Shown here one piece after another: positions 11,205-20,707 of a DNA stretch of 64,000 bases. Positions within the stretch are counted from its first letter, which is position 1; the number at the start of each line of letters is the position of its first letter. The stretch comes from Citrobacter freundii (GTDB lineage Bacteria; Pseudomonadota; Gammaproteobacteria; Enterobacterales; Enterobacteriaceae). A program made the position numbers and the translations under genes. The notes under the pieces were generated by a model. That model was not told the origin of the DNA, searched no databases, and saw only the letters and a list, made by a program, of their open reading frames with translations. The stretch spans positions 1,488,001-1,552,000 of the forward strand of contig NZ_CP099222.1 of assembly GCF_029717145.1 (NCBI RefSeq), given 5' to 3'.

Positions 11205-13042
11205 ACATGCTTGCCTTAACCATTATTCTGCCATTTCTTGGCTTTGTATTACTGGCGTTCTCTCGTGGTCGTTGGTCAGAAAATCTGTCCGCTACCGTGG
11301 GCGTCGGGTCGATTGGCCTGGCGGCGCTGGTCACTGCATTTGTTGGCGTCGATTTCTTCGCTAACGGTAAACAGGCATTTAGCGTTCCGCTGTGGACGTG
11401 GATGTCTGTTGGCGACTTTAACATCGGTTTTGATCTGGTGCTGGACGGCTTGTCGCTGACCATGCTCTCAGTAGTAACCGGCGTTGGTTTCCTGATTCAC
11501 ATGTTCGCTTCCTGGTACATGCGCGGGGAAGAGGGGTACTCCCGTTTCTTCGCCTATACCAACCTGTTTATCGCCAGCATGGTGATTCTGGTACTGGCGG
11601 ATAACCTGCTGCTGATGTATCTCGGCTGGGAAGGCGTGGGCCTGTGCTCCTATCTGCTGATCGGTTTCTACTATACCGATCCGAAGAATGGCGCAGCGGC
11701 AATGAAAGCCTTCGTGGTAACCCGTGTCGGCGACGTATTTCTGGCGTTCGCGCTGTTCATTCTCTACAACGAGCTGGGCACGCTGAACTTCCGCGAAATG
11801 GTTGAACTGGCACCGGCGCACTTTGCCGCGGGCAATGACATGCTGATGTGGGCAACCCTGATGCTGCTGGGCGGTGCGGTCGGTAAATCGGCGCAGTTGC
11901 CGTTGCAGACGTGGCTTGCTGATGCGATGGCTGGCCCGACGCCTGTCTCCGCGCTGATCCACGCCGCAACGATGGTTACTGCTGGTGTCTACCTGATTGC
12001 GCGTACCCACGGCCTGTTCCTGCTGACGCCGGAAATTCTGCACCTGGTGGGGATTATCGGGGCGATCACGCTGGTTCTGGCAGGCTTCGCCGCACTGGTA
12101 CAAACCGACATCAAACGCGTTCTCGCGTATTCCACCATGAGCCAGATTGGCTACATGTTCCTGGCGCTTGGCGTTCAGGCCTGGGATGCGGCGATTTTCC
12201 ACCTGATGACGCACGCCTTCTTTAAAGCGCTGTTGTTCCTGGCATCGGGTTCGGTGATCCTGGCCTGCCACCACGAACAGAACATCTTCAAAATGGGCGG
12301 CTTGCGTAAGTCAATCCCACTGGTTTATCTCAGCTTCCTGGTTGGCGGCGCGGCGTTGTCGGCTCTGCCGCTGATTACCGCAGGCTTCTTCAGTAAGGAT
12401 GAGATTCTGGCCGGTGCGATGGCGAACGGTCATATCAATCTGATGGTGGCAGGTCTGGTCGGTGCGTTTATGACCTCTCTGTACACCTTCCGTATGATTT
12501 TCATCGTGTTCCACGGTAAAGAACAAATTCACGCGCACGCAGGGAAGGGGATTACCCACCATCTGCCGCTGATTGTGCTGATGATCCTGTCCACCTTCGT
12601 TGGCGCGCTGATTGTGCCTCCGTTGCATGGCGTGCTTCCGGCAACCACCGAGCTGCCGCATGGTAGCGTGATGACGCTGGAAATTACCTCTGGCATCGTC
12701 GCGATTGCGGGGATCCTGATTGCAGCATGGCTGTGGCTGGGTAAACGTACGCTTGTGACCTCGATTGCCAACAGTGCGCCGGGCCGTCTGCTGGGCACCT
12801 GGTGGTATAACGCCTGGGGCTTTGACTGGCTGTACGACAAAGTGTTCGTCAAGCCGTTCCTTGGCGTTGCCTGGCTGCTGAAACGCGACCCGATGAACGC
12901 AATGATGAACATTCCGGCGATCCTCTCCCGCTTTGCAGGCAAAGGTCTGCTGCTCAGTGAGAACGGGTATCTGCGCTGGTATGTCGCGTCAATGAGCATC
13001 GGTGCGGTAGTCGTGCTGGCACTGCTGATGGTACTGCGTTGA
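11201..13042 (+). CDS. nuoL: NADH-quinone oxidoreductase subunit L (distal antiporter-like)
   Basis: NuoL is the distal Mrp-antiporter-like proton pump of complex I, 613 residues, with the long C-terminal lateral helix typical of this subunit. Key residues are present: Glu144 in [13 protein letters not shown] and Lys229 in [15 protein letters not shown]. Only the junction to nuoM is wide in this part of the operon; the 251-bp gap is filled by a REP and a long dyad repeat. Confidence 0.98.
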   Translation: MNMLALTIILPFLGFVLLAFSRGRWSENLSATVGVGSIGLAALVTAFVGVDFFANGKQAFSVPLWTWMSVGDFNIGFDLVLDGLSLTMLSVVTGVGFLIHMFASWYMRGEEGYSRFFAYTNLFIASMVILVLADNLLLMYLGWEGVGLCSYLLIGFYYTDPKNGAAAMKAFVVTRVGDVFLAFALFILYNELGTLNFREMVELAPAHFAAGNDMLMWATLMLLGGAVGKSAQLPLQTWLADAMAGPTPVSALIHAATMVTAGVYLIARTHGLFLLTPEILHLVGIIGAITLVLAGFAALVQTDIKRVLAYSTMSQIGYMFLALGVQAWDAAIFHLMTHAFFKALLFLASGSVILACHHEQNIFKMGGLRKSIPLVYLSFLVGGAALSALPLITAGFFSKDEILAGAMANGHINLMVAGLVGAFMTSLYTFRMIFIVFHGKEQIHAHAGKGITHHLPLIVLMILSTFVGALIVPPLHGVLPATTELPHGSVMTLEITSGIVAIAGILIAAWLWLGKRTLVTSIANSAPGRLLGTWWYNAWGFDWLYDKVFVKPFLGVAWLLKRDPMNAMMNIPAILSRFAGKGLLLSENGYLRWYVASMSIGAVVVLALLMVLR

Positions 13043-13064
13043 GTTTGTTGGCCGGATGAACGAC

Positions 13065-13095
13065 TGCCGGATGGCGCTGCGCTTATCCGGCCTAC
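13065..13095. repeat. REP (repetitive extragenic palindrome) between nuoL and nuoM
   Basis: TGCCGGATGGCG and CTTATCCGGCCTAC form the standard REP/PU hairpin. A partial second copy GCCGGATGAACG lies just upstream at 13051. It sits inside the nuo transcription unit. Confidence 0.9.
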
Positions 13096-13133
13096 AAACC
13101 CAAAAATAATTTTTAGAATTCGTTGAAAATCTG

Positions 13134-13269
13134 TTCCTGAAGTACAGGCGTCATCGGCGAAGTCAGACCGAATACCGCCAGCGCATAGCAACCGGAGCGT
13201 ACTGAAGTACGTGAGGATTGCGAGCACTGCCGGGATTTGGGCTGACGAGTGAGATAGCCTGAGCAGGAA
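13134..13269. repeat. 136-bp imperfect dyad repeat before nuoM
   Basis: The two halves are imperfect reverse complements over their whole length, from TTCCTG (13134-13139) to CAGGAA (13264-13269). The centre is GTACTGAAGTAC (13199-13210). Paired blocks include TTCCTG/CAGGAA, TCAG/CTGA, CAG/CTG, GCAA/TTGC and CGTAC/GTACG. Size and symmetry resemble ERIC/IRU elements, but I do not see the ERIC core sequence. It may belong to another known enteric intergenic repeat family that I cannot name with confidence. Confidence 0.7.
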
Positions 13270-13293
13270 TAAATATAAGGGACATACTTAGCT

Positions 13294-14823
13294 ATGTTAT
13301 TACCTTGGTTGATATTAATCCCCTTTATCGGTGGTTTCCTGTGCTGGCAGACCGAACGCTTTGGCGTGAAGGTACCGCGCTGGATCGCGCTGATTACCAT
13401 GGGACTGACGCTAGCGCTTGGCCTGCAACTGTGGTTGCAGGGCGGCTATTCACTGACGCAATCCGCTGGTATTCCGCAGTGGCAGTCTGAGTTCGTCATG
13501 CCGTGGATCCCGCGCTTTGGCATCTCTATTCATTTAGCTATCGACGGTCTGTCGCTGCTGATGGTGGTGCTGACCGGTCTGCTCGGTGTTCTGGCGGTAC
13601 TGTGTTCCTGGAATGAAATTGAAAAGTACCAGGGCTTCTTCCACCTGAACCTGATGTGGATCCTCGGCGGCGTGATCGGCGTGTTCCTGGCCATCGACAT
13701 GTTCCTGTTCTTCTTCTTCTGGGAAATGATGCTGGTGCCGATGTACTTCCTGATCGCGCTGTGGGGGCATAAAGCGTCCGACGGTAAAACGCGTATCACG
13801 GCGGCCACCAAGTTCTTCATTTATACCCAGGCGAGTGGTCTGGTGATGTTGATTGCCATCCTGGCGCTGGTATTTGTGCACTATAAAGCCACCGGTGTCT
13901 GGACCTTCAACTATGAAGAACTGCTGAACACACCGATGTCCCACGGCGTGGAATATCTGCTGATGCTGGGCTTCTTCATCGCCTTTGCGGTGAAAATGCC
14001 GGTGGTTCCGCTGCACGGCTGGTTGCCGGATGCGCACTCCCAGGCACCGACCGCAGGTTCCGTTGACCTGGCGGGGATTTTGCTGAAAACCGCGGCCTAC
14101 GGTCTGCTGCGCTTCTCCCTGCCGCTGTTCCCGAACGCGTCTGCGGAGTTCGCACCTATCGCTATGTGGCTGGGTGTTATCGGTATTTTCTACGGCGCGT
14201 GGATGGCCTTTAATCAGTACGATATCAAGCGTCTGATTGCCTACACCTCCGTCTCGCACATGGGCTTCGTGTTGATTGCTATCTACACCGGTAGCCAGCT
14301 GGCGTACCAGGGTGCGGTTATCCAGATGATTGCGCACGGTCTGTCTGCGGCCGGCCTGTTCATTCTGTGTGGTCAGCTGTACGAACGTCTGCACACGCGT
14401 GATATGCGTATGATGGGCGGCCTGTGGGGCAAAATGAAATGGTTGCCTGCGCTGTCGATGTTCTTCGCGGTCTGTACGCTGGGTATGCCGGGAACCGGTA
14501 ACTTCGTTGGCGAATTTATGATTCTGTTCGGCAGCTACCAGGTGGTTCCGGTCATTACCGTGATCTCGACCTTCGGTCTGGTGTTTGCCTCTGTTTACTC
14601 GCTGGCGATGCTGCATCGCGCTTACTTTGGTAAAGCGAAAAGCCAGATTGCCAGTGTTGAACTGCCAGGGATGTCGCTGCGTGAGCTGTTTATCATCCTG
14701 TTGCTGGTCGTGCTTCTGGTACTGCTTGGCTTCTATCCGCAGCCGATTCTGGATACCTCGCATTCTGCGATGAGCAACATCCAGCAGTGGTTTGTTAATT
14801 CCGTTACTACTACAAGGCCGTAA
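13294..14823 (+). CDS. nuoM: NADH-quinone oxidoreductase subunit M
   Basis: NuoM is the middle antiporter-like proton pump, 509 residues and about 14 membrane helices. Glu144 (FFFWEMMLVPM) and Lys234 (FAVKMPVVPLHGWLPDAH), both essential in E. coli NuoM, are present. A ribosome site AAGGGA lies 10 bp upstream, after the dyad repeat. nuoN follows after 6 bp. Confidence 0.98.
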   Translation: MLLPWLILIPFIGGFLCWQTERFGVKVPRWIALITMGLTLALGLQLWLQGGYSLTQSAGIPQWQSEFVMPWIPRFGISIHLAIDGLSLLMVVLTGLLGVLAVLCSWNEIEKYQGFFHLNLMWILGGVIGVFLAIDMFLFFFFWEMMLVPMYFLIALWGHKASDGKTRITAATKFFIYTQASGLVMLIAILALVFVHYKATGVWTFNYEELLNTPMSHGVEYLLMLGFFIAFAVKMPVVPLHGWLPDAHSQAPTAGSVDLAGILLKTAAYGLLRFSLPLFPNASAEFAPIAMWLGVIGIFYGAWMAFNQYDIKRLIAYTSVSHMGFVLIAIYTGSQLAYQGAVIQMIAHGLSAAGLFILCGQLYERLHTRDMRMMGGLWGKMKWLPALSMFFAVCTLGMPGTGNFVGEFMILFGSYQVVPVITVISTFGLVFASVYSLAMLHRAYFGKAKSQIASVELPGMSLRELFIILLLVVLLVLLGFYPQPILDTSHSAMSNIQQWFVNSVTTTRP

Positions 14824-14829
14824 ATCGCC

Positions 14830-16287
14830 ATGACAATAACTCCACAACACCTGATTGCGCTGCTACCGCTGCTGATCGTCGGCTTGACGGTGGTGGTTGT
14901 GATGCTCTCCATTGCGTGGCGACGCAATCACTTCCTCAATGCCACGCTGTCGGTCATTGGGCTTAACGCCGCGCTGGTTTCGCTCTGGTTTGTTGGCCAG
15001 GCAGGCGCCATGGACGTCACCCCGCTGATGCGGGTTGACGGTTTCGCGATGCTCTACACCGGGATGGTCCTGCTGGCGAGCCTTGCTACCTGTACCTTTG
15101 CCTACCCATGGCTGGAAGGCTATGACGACAACCGGGAAGAGTTCTACCTGCTGGTGCTGATTGCCGCGCTGGGCGGGATTCTGCTGGCTAACGCTAACCA
15201 TCTGGCGGCGTTGTTCCTCGGTATCGAACTGATCTCTCTGCCGCTGTTTGGTCTGGTGGGCTATGCGTTTCGTCAGAAACGCTCGCTGGAAGCCAGTATC
15301 AAATACACCATTCTGTCTGCCGCAGCGTCTTCATTCCTGCTGTTCGGTATGGCGCTGGTGTACGCGCAGTCCGGCAACCTGTCGTTCGTGGCACTCGGTA
15401 AGAGCCTCGGCGACGGTATGCTGAACGAACCGCTGCTGCTGGCAGGCTTCGGGATGATGATCGTCGGTCTGGGCTTTAAGCTCTCTCTGGTGCCGTTCCA
15501 CCTGTGGACGCCAGACGTCTACCAGGGTGCACCGGCTCCGGTGTCCACCTTCCTGGCGACGGCGAGCAAAATCGCTATCTTCGGCGTGGTGATGCGTCTG
15601 TTCCTGTACGCGCCGGTTGGCGACAGCGAAGCGGTACGTATTGTGCTGGGCGTGATTGCCTTTGCCTCTATCATCTTCGGTAACCTGATGGCGCTGAGCC
15701 AGACCAACATCAAGCGTCTGCTTGGTTATTCGTCTATCTCTCACCTTGGCTACCTGCTGGTGGCGCTGATTGCCCTGCAAAGTGGCGAGATGTCGATGGA
15801 AGCAGTAGGCGTGTACCTGGCTGGTTATCTGTTCAGCAGCCTCGGCGCGTTCGGTGTGGTCAGCCTGATGTCCAGTCCGTATCGTGGTCCGGATGCGGAT
15901 TCACTGTTCTCCTACCGCGGTCTGTTCTGGCATCGTCCGATCCTCGCGGCTGTGATGACGGTGATGATGCTGTCTCTGGCGGGTATCCCGATGACGCTGG
16001 GCTTTATCGGTAAGTTCTACGTGCTGGCCGTCGGTGTGCAGGCTAACCTGTGGTGGCTGGTTGCCGCCGTGGTGGTGGGTTCCGCGATTGGTTTGTACTA
16101 TTACCTGCGCGTTGCCGTGAGCCTGTACCTGAGCGCACCGCAGCAACTGAACCGTGATGCACCGTCTAACTGGCAGTACAGCGCGGGCGGCATCGTGGTG
16201 CTGATCTCTGCGCTGCTGGTGCTGGTGCTGGGTATCTACCCGCAACCGCTGATCAGCATCGTGCAGTTAGCGACGCCGCTGATGTAA
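14830..16287 (+). CDS. nuoN: NADH-quinone oxidoreductase subunit N
   Basis: NuoN is the third antiporter-like membrane subunit, 485 residues, the length annotated for E. coli. Glu133 ([14 protein letters not shown]) and Lys217 ([17 protein letters not shown]) mark the proton channel. It is the last gene of the operon; a strong terminator follows 16 bp after the stop. Confidence 0.98.
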   Translation: MTITPQHLIALLPLLIVGLTVVVVMLSIAWRRNHFLNATLSVIGLNAALVSLWFVGQAGAMDVTPLMRVDGFAMLYTGMVLLASLATCTFAYPWLEGYDDNREEFYLLVLIAALGGILLANANHLAALFLGIELISLPLFGLVGYAFRQKRSLEASIKYTILSAAASSFLLFGMALVYAQSGNLSFVALGKSLGDGMLNEPLLLAGFGMMIVGLGFKLSLVPFHLWTPDVYQGAPAPVSTFLATASKIAIFGVVMRLFLYAPVGDSEAVRIVLGVIAFASIIFGNLMALSQTNIKRLLGYSSISHLGYLLVALIALQSGEMSMEAVGVYLAGYLFSSLGAFGVVSLMSSPYRGPDADSLFSYRGLFWHRPILAAVMTVMMLSLAGIPMTLGFIGKFYVLAVGVQANLWWLVAAVVVGSAIGLYYYLRVAVSLYLSAPQQLNRDAPSNWQYSAGGIVVLISALLVLVLGIYPQPLISIVQLATPLM

Positions 16288-16302
16288 GCGATACGCTAAA
16301 AC

Positions 16303-16331
16303 GAAAAAACCCGCCGCGGCGGGTTTTTTTA
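16303..16331 (+). terminator. Rho-independent terminator of the nuo operon
   Basis: CCCGCC and GGCGGG form a tight G+C stem, flanked by a run of A on the left and a run of T on the right. Because both sides carry the tract, it can also end transcripts of cheV coming from the other strand. Confidence 0.92.
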
Positions 16332-16345
16332 TGTGCTGAGTTCAG

Positions 16346-17350
16346 TCAGGCTGAAATCTGGCGGCTCACCAGTGGCCCATTAATGTCTTTCGCCGCGCGC
16401 TCCATCACTTCCTGGATTACGGAAGACAGCTCGTTGATCTCGAATTTCGCTACGTAGCCATCGGCCTTCACTCTGCGCACGTGATCTTCATTGGCGCTGC
16501 CGGAAAGGGACGAGTGGATGACGACCGGGATCTTCTTCAGGCGTTCATCGGTCTTAATCTTGCGGGTCAGCGTAAAGCCGTCCATCTCCGGCATTTCCAG
16601 ATCGGTAAGTACCAGCGCAATTTTCTCGCTGATGGACTTGCCTTCCGCCTGTGCTTCCAGGGACAGCTGCTGAATTTTTTCCCACGCGTCTTTGCCGGTG
16701 ACATGCATCTGGTGCGGAATGTTCATGGCGTTAAGCCCTTTTTCCAGCATCGCACGGGCGACCTTAGAATCTTCTGCCACAATCGCCACGGCACCTGGGG
16801 TGATATTGAATTTACTGGTCTCCAGGTGGGTGGCGCGCAGATCGTGGTTTGACGGCACAATGTCATACAGGATCTGTTCGACGTCGAGTACCAGCGCCAG
16901 GTTGTTGGTTTCTTTGTTGTCATCCAGACAGGCGATGCTGGTGATATAGCGACCATTGACGGCTTTCTCGGCGGTATGCACTTGCTGCCAGTCTAGGCGC
17001 ATAATGTTTTCCACTGACTCTACCGCAAACGCCTGTACGCTACGGGCGTATTCGGTGATCAGCAGGATGTTCAGTCCGGTCTCAGGCTTGCATCCGGCAA
17101 CGGCGGGCAGGTCGATCACCGGGATCACCTGATCGCGAATGTTCACCATGCCCAGCAGCGGGGCTTTCATGCCCGCCGGACGCGTAAATGCGGGCATGGG
17201 GACAATTTCGCGCAGCTTAAATACGTTGATGCCAAACAGCTCTGATTTCTGCTCATCCAGCGATGTGCCGAGGCGAAACAGCAGCAGTTCAAAGCGGTTA
17301 GACAGGGTTAGGTTTGTCCTGTCATCAATGTCTTTCTGAATATTATTCAT
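16346..17350 (-). CDS. cheV: Chemotaxis coupling protein CheV (CheW domain plus receiver)
   Basis: CheV links chemoreceptors to the CheA kinase and can be phosphorylated, so it acts in adaptation. The start MNNIQKDIDD at 17350 gives 334 residues; longer forms would run into the promoter and rnz. Residues about 15-170 form a CheW-like domain. Residues about 186-315 form a receiver with acidic Glu193-Asp194, phospho-acceptor Asp250 (VLTDLEMPEMDG), Ser280 and Lys302. Salmonella has the same gene between nuoN and rnz, while E. coli K-12 lacks it. A sigma-28 promoter lies just upstream. Confidence 0.93.
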   Translation of the reverse strand: MNNIQKDIDDRTNLTLSNRFELLLFRLGTSLDEQKSELFGINVFKLREIVPMPAFTRPAGMKAPLLGMVNIRDQVIPVIDLPAVAGCKPETGLNILLITEYARSVQAFAVESVENIMRLDWQQVHTAEKAVNGRYITSIACLDDNKETNNLALVLDVEQILYDIVPSNHDLRATHLETSKFNITPGAVAIVAEDSKVARAMLEKGLNAMNIPHQMHVTGKDAWEKIQQLSLEAQAEGKSISEKIALVLTDLEMPEMDGFTLTRKIKTDERLKKIPVVIHSSLSGSANEDHVRRVKADGYVAKFEINELSSVIQEVMERAAKDINGPLVSRQISA

Positions 17351-17384
17351 CCTGTCCTCAGTGTGAACGCCAGCCTTTTCACTG

Positions 17385-17411
17385 TTATCGGCACTGAGGC
17401 GGAAAAATAGA
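17385..17411 (-). promoter_or_regulatory. Sigma-28 (FliA) flagellar-class promoter of cheV
   Basis: On the minus strand the -10 element GCCGATAA (17385-17392) matches the FliA consensus at all 8 positions. Exactly 11 bp upstream is TCTATTTT (17404-17411), which matches the -35 consensus TAAAGTTT at 5 of 8. The implied start gives a leader of about 27 nt before cheV. It fits co-expression of CheV with late flagellar genes. Confidence 0.8.
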
Positions 17412-17414
17412 GCG

Positions 17415-18332
17415 TTAAACCGTGAAAACGGCGAAATCGTGCGCCAGTTCGGTGTCCGCAAACAGCGCCCGGCACTCTTCGAGCAAACGTTGGCAGCCTT
17501 TTTCATCATAACGCGAGCTGACGTGAGTCATAATCAATCGGCCCGCACCAGCCTCCCGTGCCAGCATCGCAGCCTGGCGGGTGGAGCTGTGTCCCCGACT
17601 GTTGGCCTTTTCTTCCATCGAGGCGTCCAGCGTGGTCTCATGTACCATCACATCCACCCCTTTTGCCAGTTCGAGGGCGGAGGCGCACGGCGCGGTATCG
17701 CCAAATATCGCCACGGATTTGCCCGGAATCGCCGGGGCGAGAAAATCAGCACCGTTAAGGGAACGACCATCTTCCAGCACGACGGTTTTACCGGCTTTGA
17801 GATCCTGGAACCACGGCCCTGGCTTAACGCCCGCTGCCTTCAGCGCGCTGGCGTCAAGCGCACCGGGTTTGTCATGTTCTTCAACGCGAAAACCGTAGCA
17901 TTCGAGCGGATGCGCCAGCGCGAAAGCCGTTACTTTACGCAGACCGTCGTCGAGAATTTCTCCGGCGGTAATTTCCACAATCTCCAGCGGATAATCGGTC
18001 CAGGAGCCGCTCAGGCGTAATGCAGTCTCGGTAAATTCACGTAACCCTTTTGGCCCGTACAGCGTCAACGGCTGGACGTTTCCGGCCATCGAGCGGCTGC
18101 ACAGCAGTCCCGGCAGGCCAAAAAGGTGATCGCCATGCAAATGGCTGATAAAAATACGATCGAGTTTTCCCGGATTGAATGGCGTGGTCAGCATCTGGTG
18201 CTGCGTTCCTTCGCCGCAATCGAAAAGCCACAATCCCGCCTGAGTAGGGTGTTGCAGATTGAGTAATATTGCCGTTACATTGCGGGAGCGCGTGGGGACT
18301 CCCGCAGACGTGCCTAAAAAAATTAATTCCAT
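17415..18332 (-). CDS. rnz: Ribonuclease Z / RNase BN
   Basis: This 305-residue metallo-beta-lactamase-fold enzyme (ElaC) processes tRNA 3' ends and can act on other RNAs. The zinc motif His64-x-His66-x-Asp68-His69 (SHLHGDH) and later HETTLD and MTHVSSRYD segments are visible. The start [11 protein letters not shown] matches the family. It is divergent from elaA with 67 bp between start codons, and its 3' end lies only 3 bp from the -35 of the cheV promoter. Confidence 0.96.
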   Translation of the reverse strand: MELIFLGTSAGVPTRSRNVTAILLNLQHPTQAGLWLFDCGEGTQHQMLTTPFNPGKLDRIFISHLHGDHLFGLPGLLCSRSMAGNVQPLTLYGPKGLREFTETALRLSGSWTDYPLEIVEITAGEILDDGLRKVTAFALAHPLECYGFRVEEHDKPGALDASALKAAGVKPGPWFQDLKAGKTVVLEDGRSLNGADFLAPAIPGKSVAIFGDTAPCASALELAKGVDVMVHETTLDASMEEKANSRGHSSTRQAAMLAREAGAGRLIMTHVSSRYDEKGCQRLLEECRALFADTELAHDFAVFTV

Positions 18333-18399
18333 CTTAGTATTACACTTTTCGCCGTCAATAAGGCAGGGTGTTCAGGTTATCACAACCAAGGGGCAGACA

Positions 18400-18861
18400 A
18401 TGATTCACTGGCAAGATCTCCACCATACAGAACTGACCGTCCAGCAACTGTATGCCATTCTTCAGCTGCGCTGTGCGGTGTTTGTTGTTGAGCAACAGTG
18501 TCCGTATCAGGATGTGGACGGCGATGACCTGACGGGTGAAAACCGACACCTTCTGGGATGGCATAATGATCGGCTGGTGGCGTATGCGGGGATTCTGAAA
18601 AGCGACGACGATCTCGAACCGGTGGTTATCGGTCGGGTGATTGTCAGCGCTGCGTTACGCGGGGAAAAACTGGGGCAGCAGCTGATGACGCAGACGCTGG
18701 CATCCTGTGCTCAGCACTGGCCGCACAAGGCGTTGTATCTGGGCGCGCAGGCGCATCTGCAACCTTTCTACGCGCGCTTTGGTTTCGTGCCGGTGACGGA
18801 TATCTATGATGAAGATGGTATTCCGCACATCGGCATGGCGCGTGAGGGATACCAAGCGTAA
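18400..18861 (+). CDS. elaA: GNAT-family acetyltransferase ElaA
   Basis: ElaA is a 153-residue GCN5-related N-acetyltransferase of unknown substrate. The acetyl-CoA loop is visible in GRVIVSAALRGEKLGQQLM. The start MIHWQDLHHTEL at 18400 follows the ribosome site AGGGG and matches the E. coli protein; the frame is open upstream but would overlap rnz. elaB follows after 53 bp. Confidence 0.94.
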   Translation: MIHWQDLHHTELTVQQLYAILQLRCAVFVVEQQCPYQDVDGDDLTGENRHLLGWHNDRLVAYAGILKSDDDLEPVVIGRVIVSAALRGEKLGQQLMTQTLASCAQHWPHKALYLGAQAHLQPFYARFGFVPVTDIYDEDGIPHIGMAREGYQA

Positions 18862-18914
18862 ACAGCTCAGGTCGTCTATAGTTAGCGGGTACGTAAATAG
18901 AAAGGGAGAAAATA

Positions 18915-19220
18915 ATGTCTTTTCATTCTTATGAATCACGTATTGATGATGACCTGGAATTACTCAGCGAAACGCTGGAAGAAGTGCTGCGCTCGTCGGG
19001 CGATCCTGCCGACCAGAAGTACCTGGAGTTAAAAGCGAAAGCCGAACAGGCGTTAGAAGAGGTGAGAAATCGCGTCAGCCACGCTTCGGACAGCTATTAT
19101 TATCGCGCGAAAAAGGCCGTTTGCCGGGCAGATGACTATGTGCATGATAAACCGTGGCGCGGGATCGGCGTGGGTGCAACGGTCGGTTTAGTGATGGGTT
19201 TATTGTTAGCACGGCGATAA
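18915..19220 (+). CDS. elaB: ElaB, tail-anchored DUF883-family membrane protein
   Basis: ElaB has 101 residues. The first ~75 are charged and likely helical or coiled. The end, about 80-101, has a short arginine-tryptophan motif (DKPWRGIGVG) and a hydrophobic glycine-rich segment typical of YqjD/ElaB/YgaM proteins. These are inner-membrane C-tail-anchored proteins that bind ribosomes through the N-terminal part and are induced in stationary phase by RpoS in E. coli. The ribosome site AAGGGAG precedes the start. Confidence 0.95.
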   Translation: MSFHSYESRIDDDLELLSETLEEVLRSSGDPADQKYLELKAKAEQALEEVRNRVSHASDSYYYRAKKAVCRADDYVHDKPWRGIGVGATVGLVMGLLLARR

Positions 19221-19244
19221 ATTCGACACCTTCATCGCATTTGT

Positions 19245-19275
19245 CAGTACTCCCTAAACGGGGGTACTGCTTTTT
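19245..19275 (+). terminator. Rho-independent terminator after elaB
   Basis: The stem CAGTACTCCC/GGGGGTACTG (19245-19254 and 19260-19269), with one mismatch or wobble, is followed by C and five T. It lies about 25 bp after the elaB stop. The arm CAGTACTCCC is partly repeated as CAGTACCCCG just downstream, next to the menF -10. Confidence 0.75.
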
Positions 19276-19296
19276 CTCGTCAGTACCCCGTATAAT
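19268..19296 (+). promoter_or_regulatory. Candidate sigma-70 promoter of menF
   Basis: A perfect TATAAT (19291-19296) lies about 28 bp before the menF start. The hexamer 17 bp upstream (TGCTTT) is a poor -35 and overlaps the T tract of the elaB terminator. The promoter may need an activator. Confidence 0.5.
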
Positions 19297-19324
19297 GAGA
19301 GGTTTTTAACAGGGAGAGGTCTGC

Positions 19325-20623
19325 GTGCATTCAATTACTACTGCGCTGGAAAATCTGATGCGCCTTTTGACGCAAGAGATACCGGCAGCACCTGGCATTC
19401 GTATTTACGACATCCCTTTCCCTCTGAATGATGCTTTCGACGCTTTGGGCTGGCTGGCCAGTCAACCCGTCTGGCCGCAGTTTTATTGGCAACAGCGTAA
19501 CGGTGATGAAGAAGCCGCCGTGCTGGGTGCCGTGGCCACGTTTTCCTCTCTGGCCGTCGCTCAGCAGTTTTTACACCAGCATGAAGACCATCCTGAACTG
19601 CGCATCTGGGGCCTGAATGCGTTTGAACCCCAGCGCGGTAATTTACTGCTACCTCGCCTGGAATGGCGGCGTTGCGCAGGCGTGGCAACCTTACGGTTAC
19701 ACCTGTATAGCGACGTGTCGCTGCAAGACGATGCCGTGCACGCGCGCGCCTTCCTTTCAACGCTTGCCAACGTGAAGCCGCTTCCCGCACTGCGCCTGAA
19801 TTTAACCGCTGAGCAGCACTGGCCGGATAAAGCGGGCTGGACGCGCCTGATTGAACTGGCCACCCAAACCATTGCCGGGGAAGCGCTCGACAAAGTGGTG
19901 CTGGCGCGGGCAACCGATTTACAGTTCTCACAGCCGGTGAACGCCGCGTCGGTGATGGCCTCCAGTCGTCGCTTAAACCTTAACTGCTACCATTTCTTTA
20001 TGGCGTTTTCCGCCGAGTGCGCTTTTTTGGGATCGTCTCCTGAACGTTTGTATCGGCGGCGTGACACGGCGCTGCGTACCGAAGCGCTGGCCGGAACCGT
20101 CGCTAATCATCCTGACGACCACCGGGCCTGGCAGCTCGGCGAGTGGCTGATGAAGGACGATAAAAACCAGCGTGAGAATATGCTGGTGGTGGAAGATATC
20201 TGTCAGCGACTGCAAAACTGTACGCAAACCCTCGACGTGCTGCCACCGCAGGTGCTCAGACTGCGCAAAGTGCAGCATCTGCGCCGCTGTATCTGGACTG
20301 CGCTGAATCAACCGGACGATACGCTTTGCCTGATGCAGCTCCAGCCGACCGCGGCAGTGGCGGGCATTCCGCGTGAACGGGCGCGCGCATTCATCCAGCA
20401 TAATGAACCTTTTGAACGAGAATGGTATGCCGGCTCTGCGGGATATCTCTCCCTGCAGCAAAGTGAGTTTTGCGTGTCGCTACGTTCGGCGAAAATTAGC
20501 GGCAATGTGGTGCGCCTGTACGCTGGGGCCGGGATTGTACGCGGCTCCGATCCCGAACAAGAATGGCAGGAAATAGACAATAAAGCGGCGGGTTTACGTA
20601 CTTTATTACAGATGGAAGCCTAA
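19325..20623 (+). CDS. menF: Isochorismate synthase MenF
   Basis: MenF converts chorismate to isochorismate, the first committed step of menaquinone synthesis. The 432-residue chorismate-binding protein starts with GTG after the ribosome site AGGGAGAG. Catalytic Lys190 (ALDKVVLARATDL) and Glu240 (GSSPERLYRR) fall at the E. coli positions, and the conserved YAGAGIVRGSDPEQEWQE end is intact. It heads the cluster menF-D-H-B-C-E; menD starts 84 bp later. Confidence 0.97.
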   Translation: MHSITTALENLMRLLTQEIPAAPGIRIYDIPFPLNDAFDALGWLASQPVWPQFYWQQRNGDEEAAVLGAVATFSSLAVAQQFLHQHEDHPELRIWGLNAFEPQRGNLLLPRLEWRRCAGVATLRLHLYSDVSLQDDAVHARAFLSTLANVKPLPALRLNLTAEQHWPDKAGWTRLIELATQTIAGEALDKVVLARATDLQFSQPVNAASVMASSRRLNLNCYHFFMAFSAECAFLGSSPERLYRRRDTALRTEALAGTVANHPDDHRAWQLGEWLMKDDKNQRENMLVVEDICQRLQNCTQTLDVLPPQVLRLRKVQHLRRCIWTALNQPDDTLCLMQLQPTAAVAGIPRERARAFIQHNEPFEREWYAGSAGYLSLQQSEFCVSLRSAKISGNVVRLYAGAGIVRGSDPEQEWQEIDNKAAGLRTLLQMEA

Positions 20624-20707
20624 TGAGTCACACATTATCGACTCATATCAAAAATCCATTTATTCGATTCTTTATACTGTGTCGCAATATTGATACCGGA
20701 CAATCTT

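Noticed and set aside
13534-14850. Open frame of 438 codons antisense to nuoM
   Set aside because: The composition is rich in Gln, His and Arg, the typical antisense image of membrane-protein codons. No domain is recognisable.
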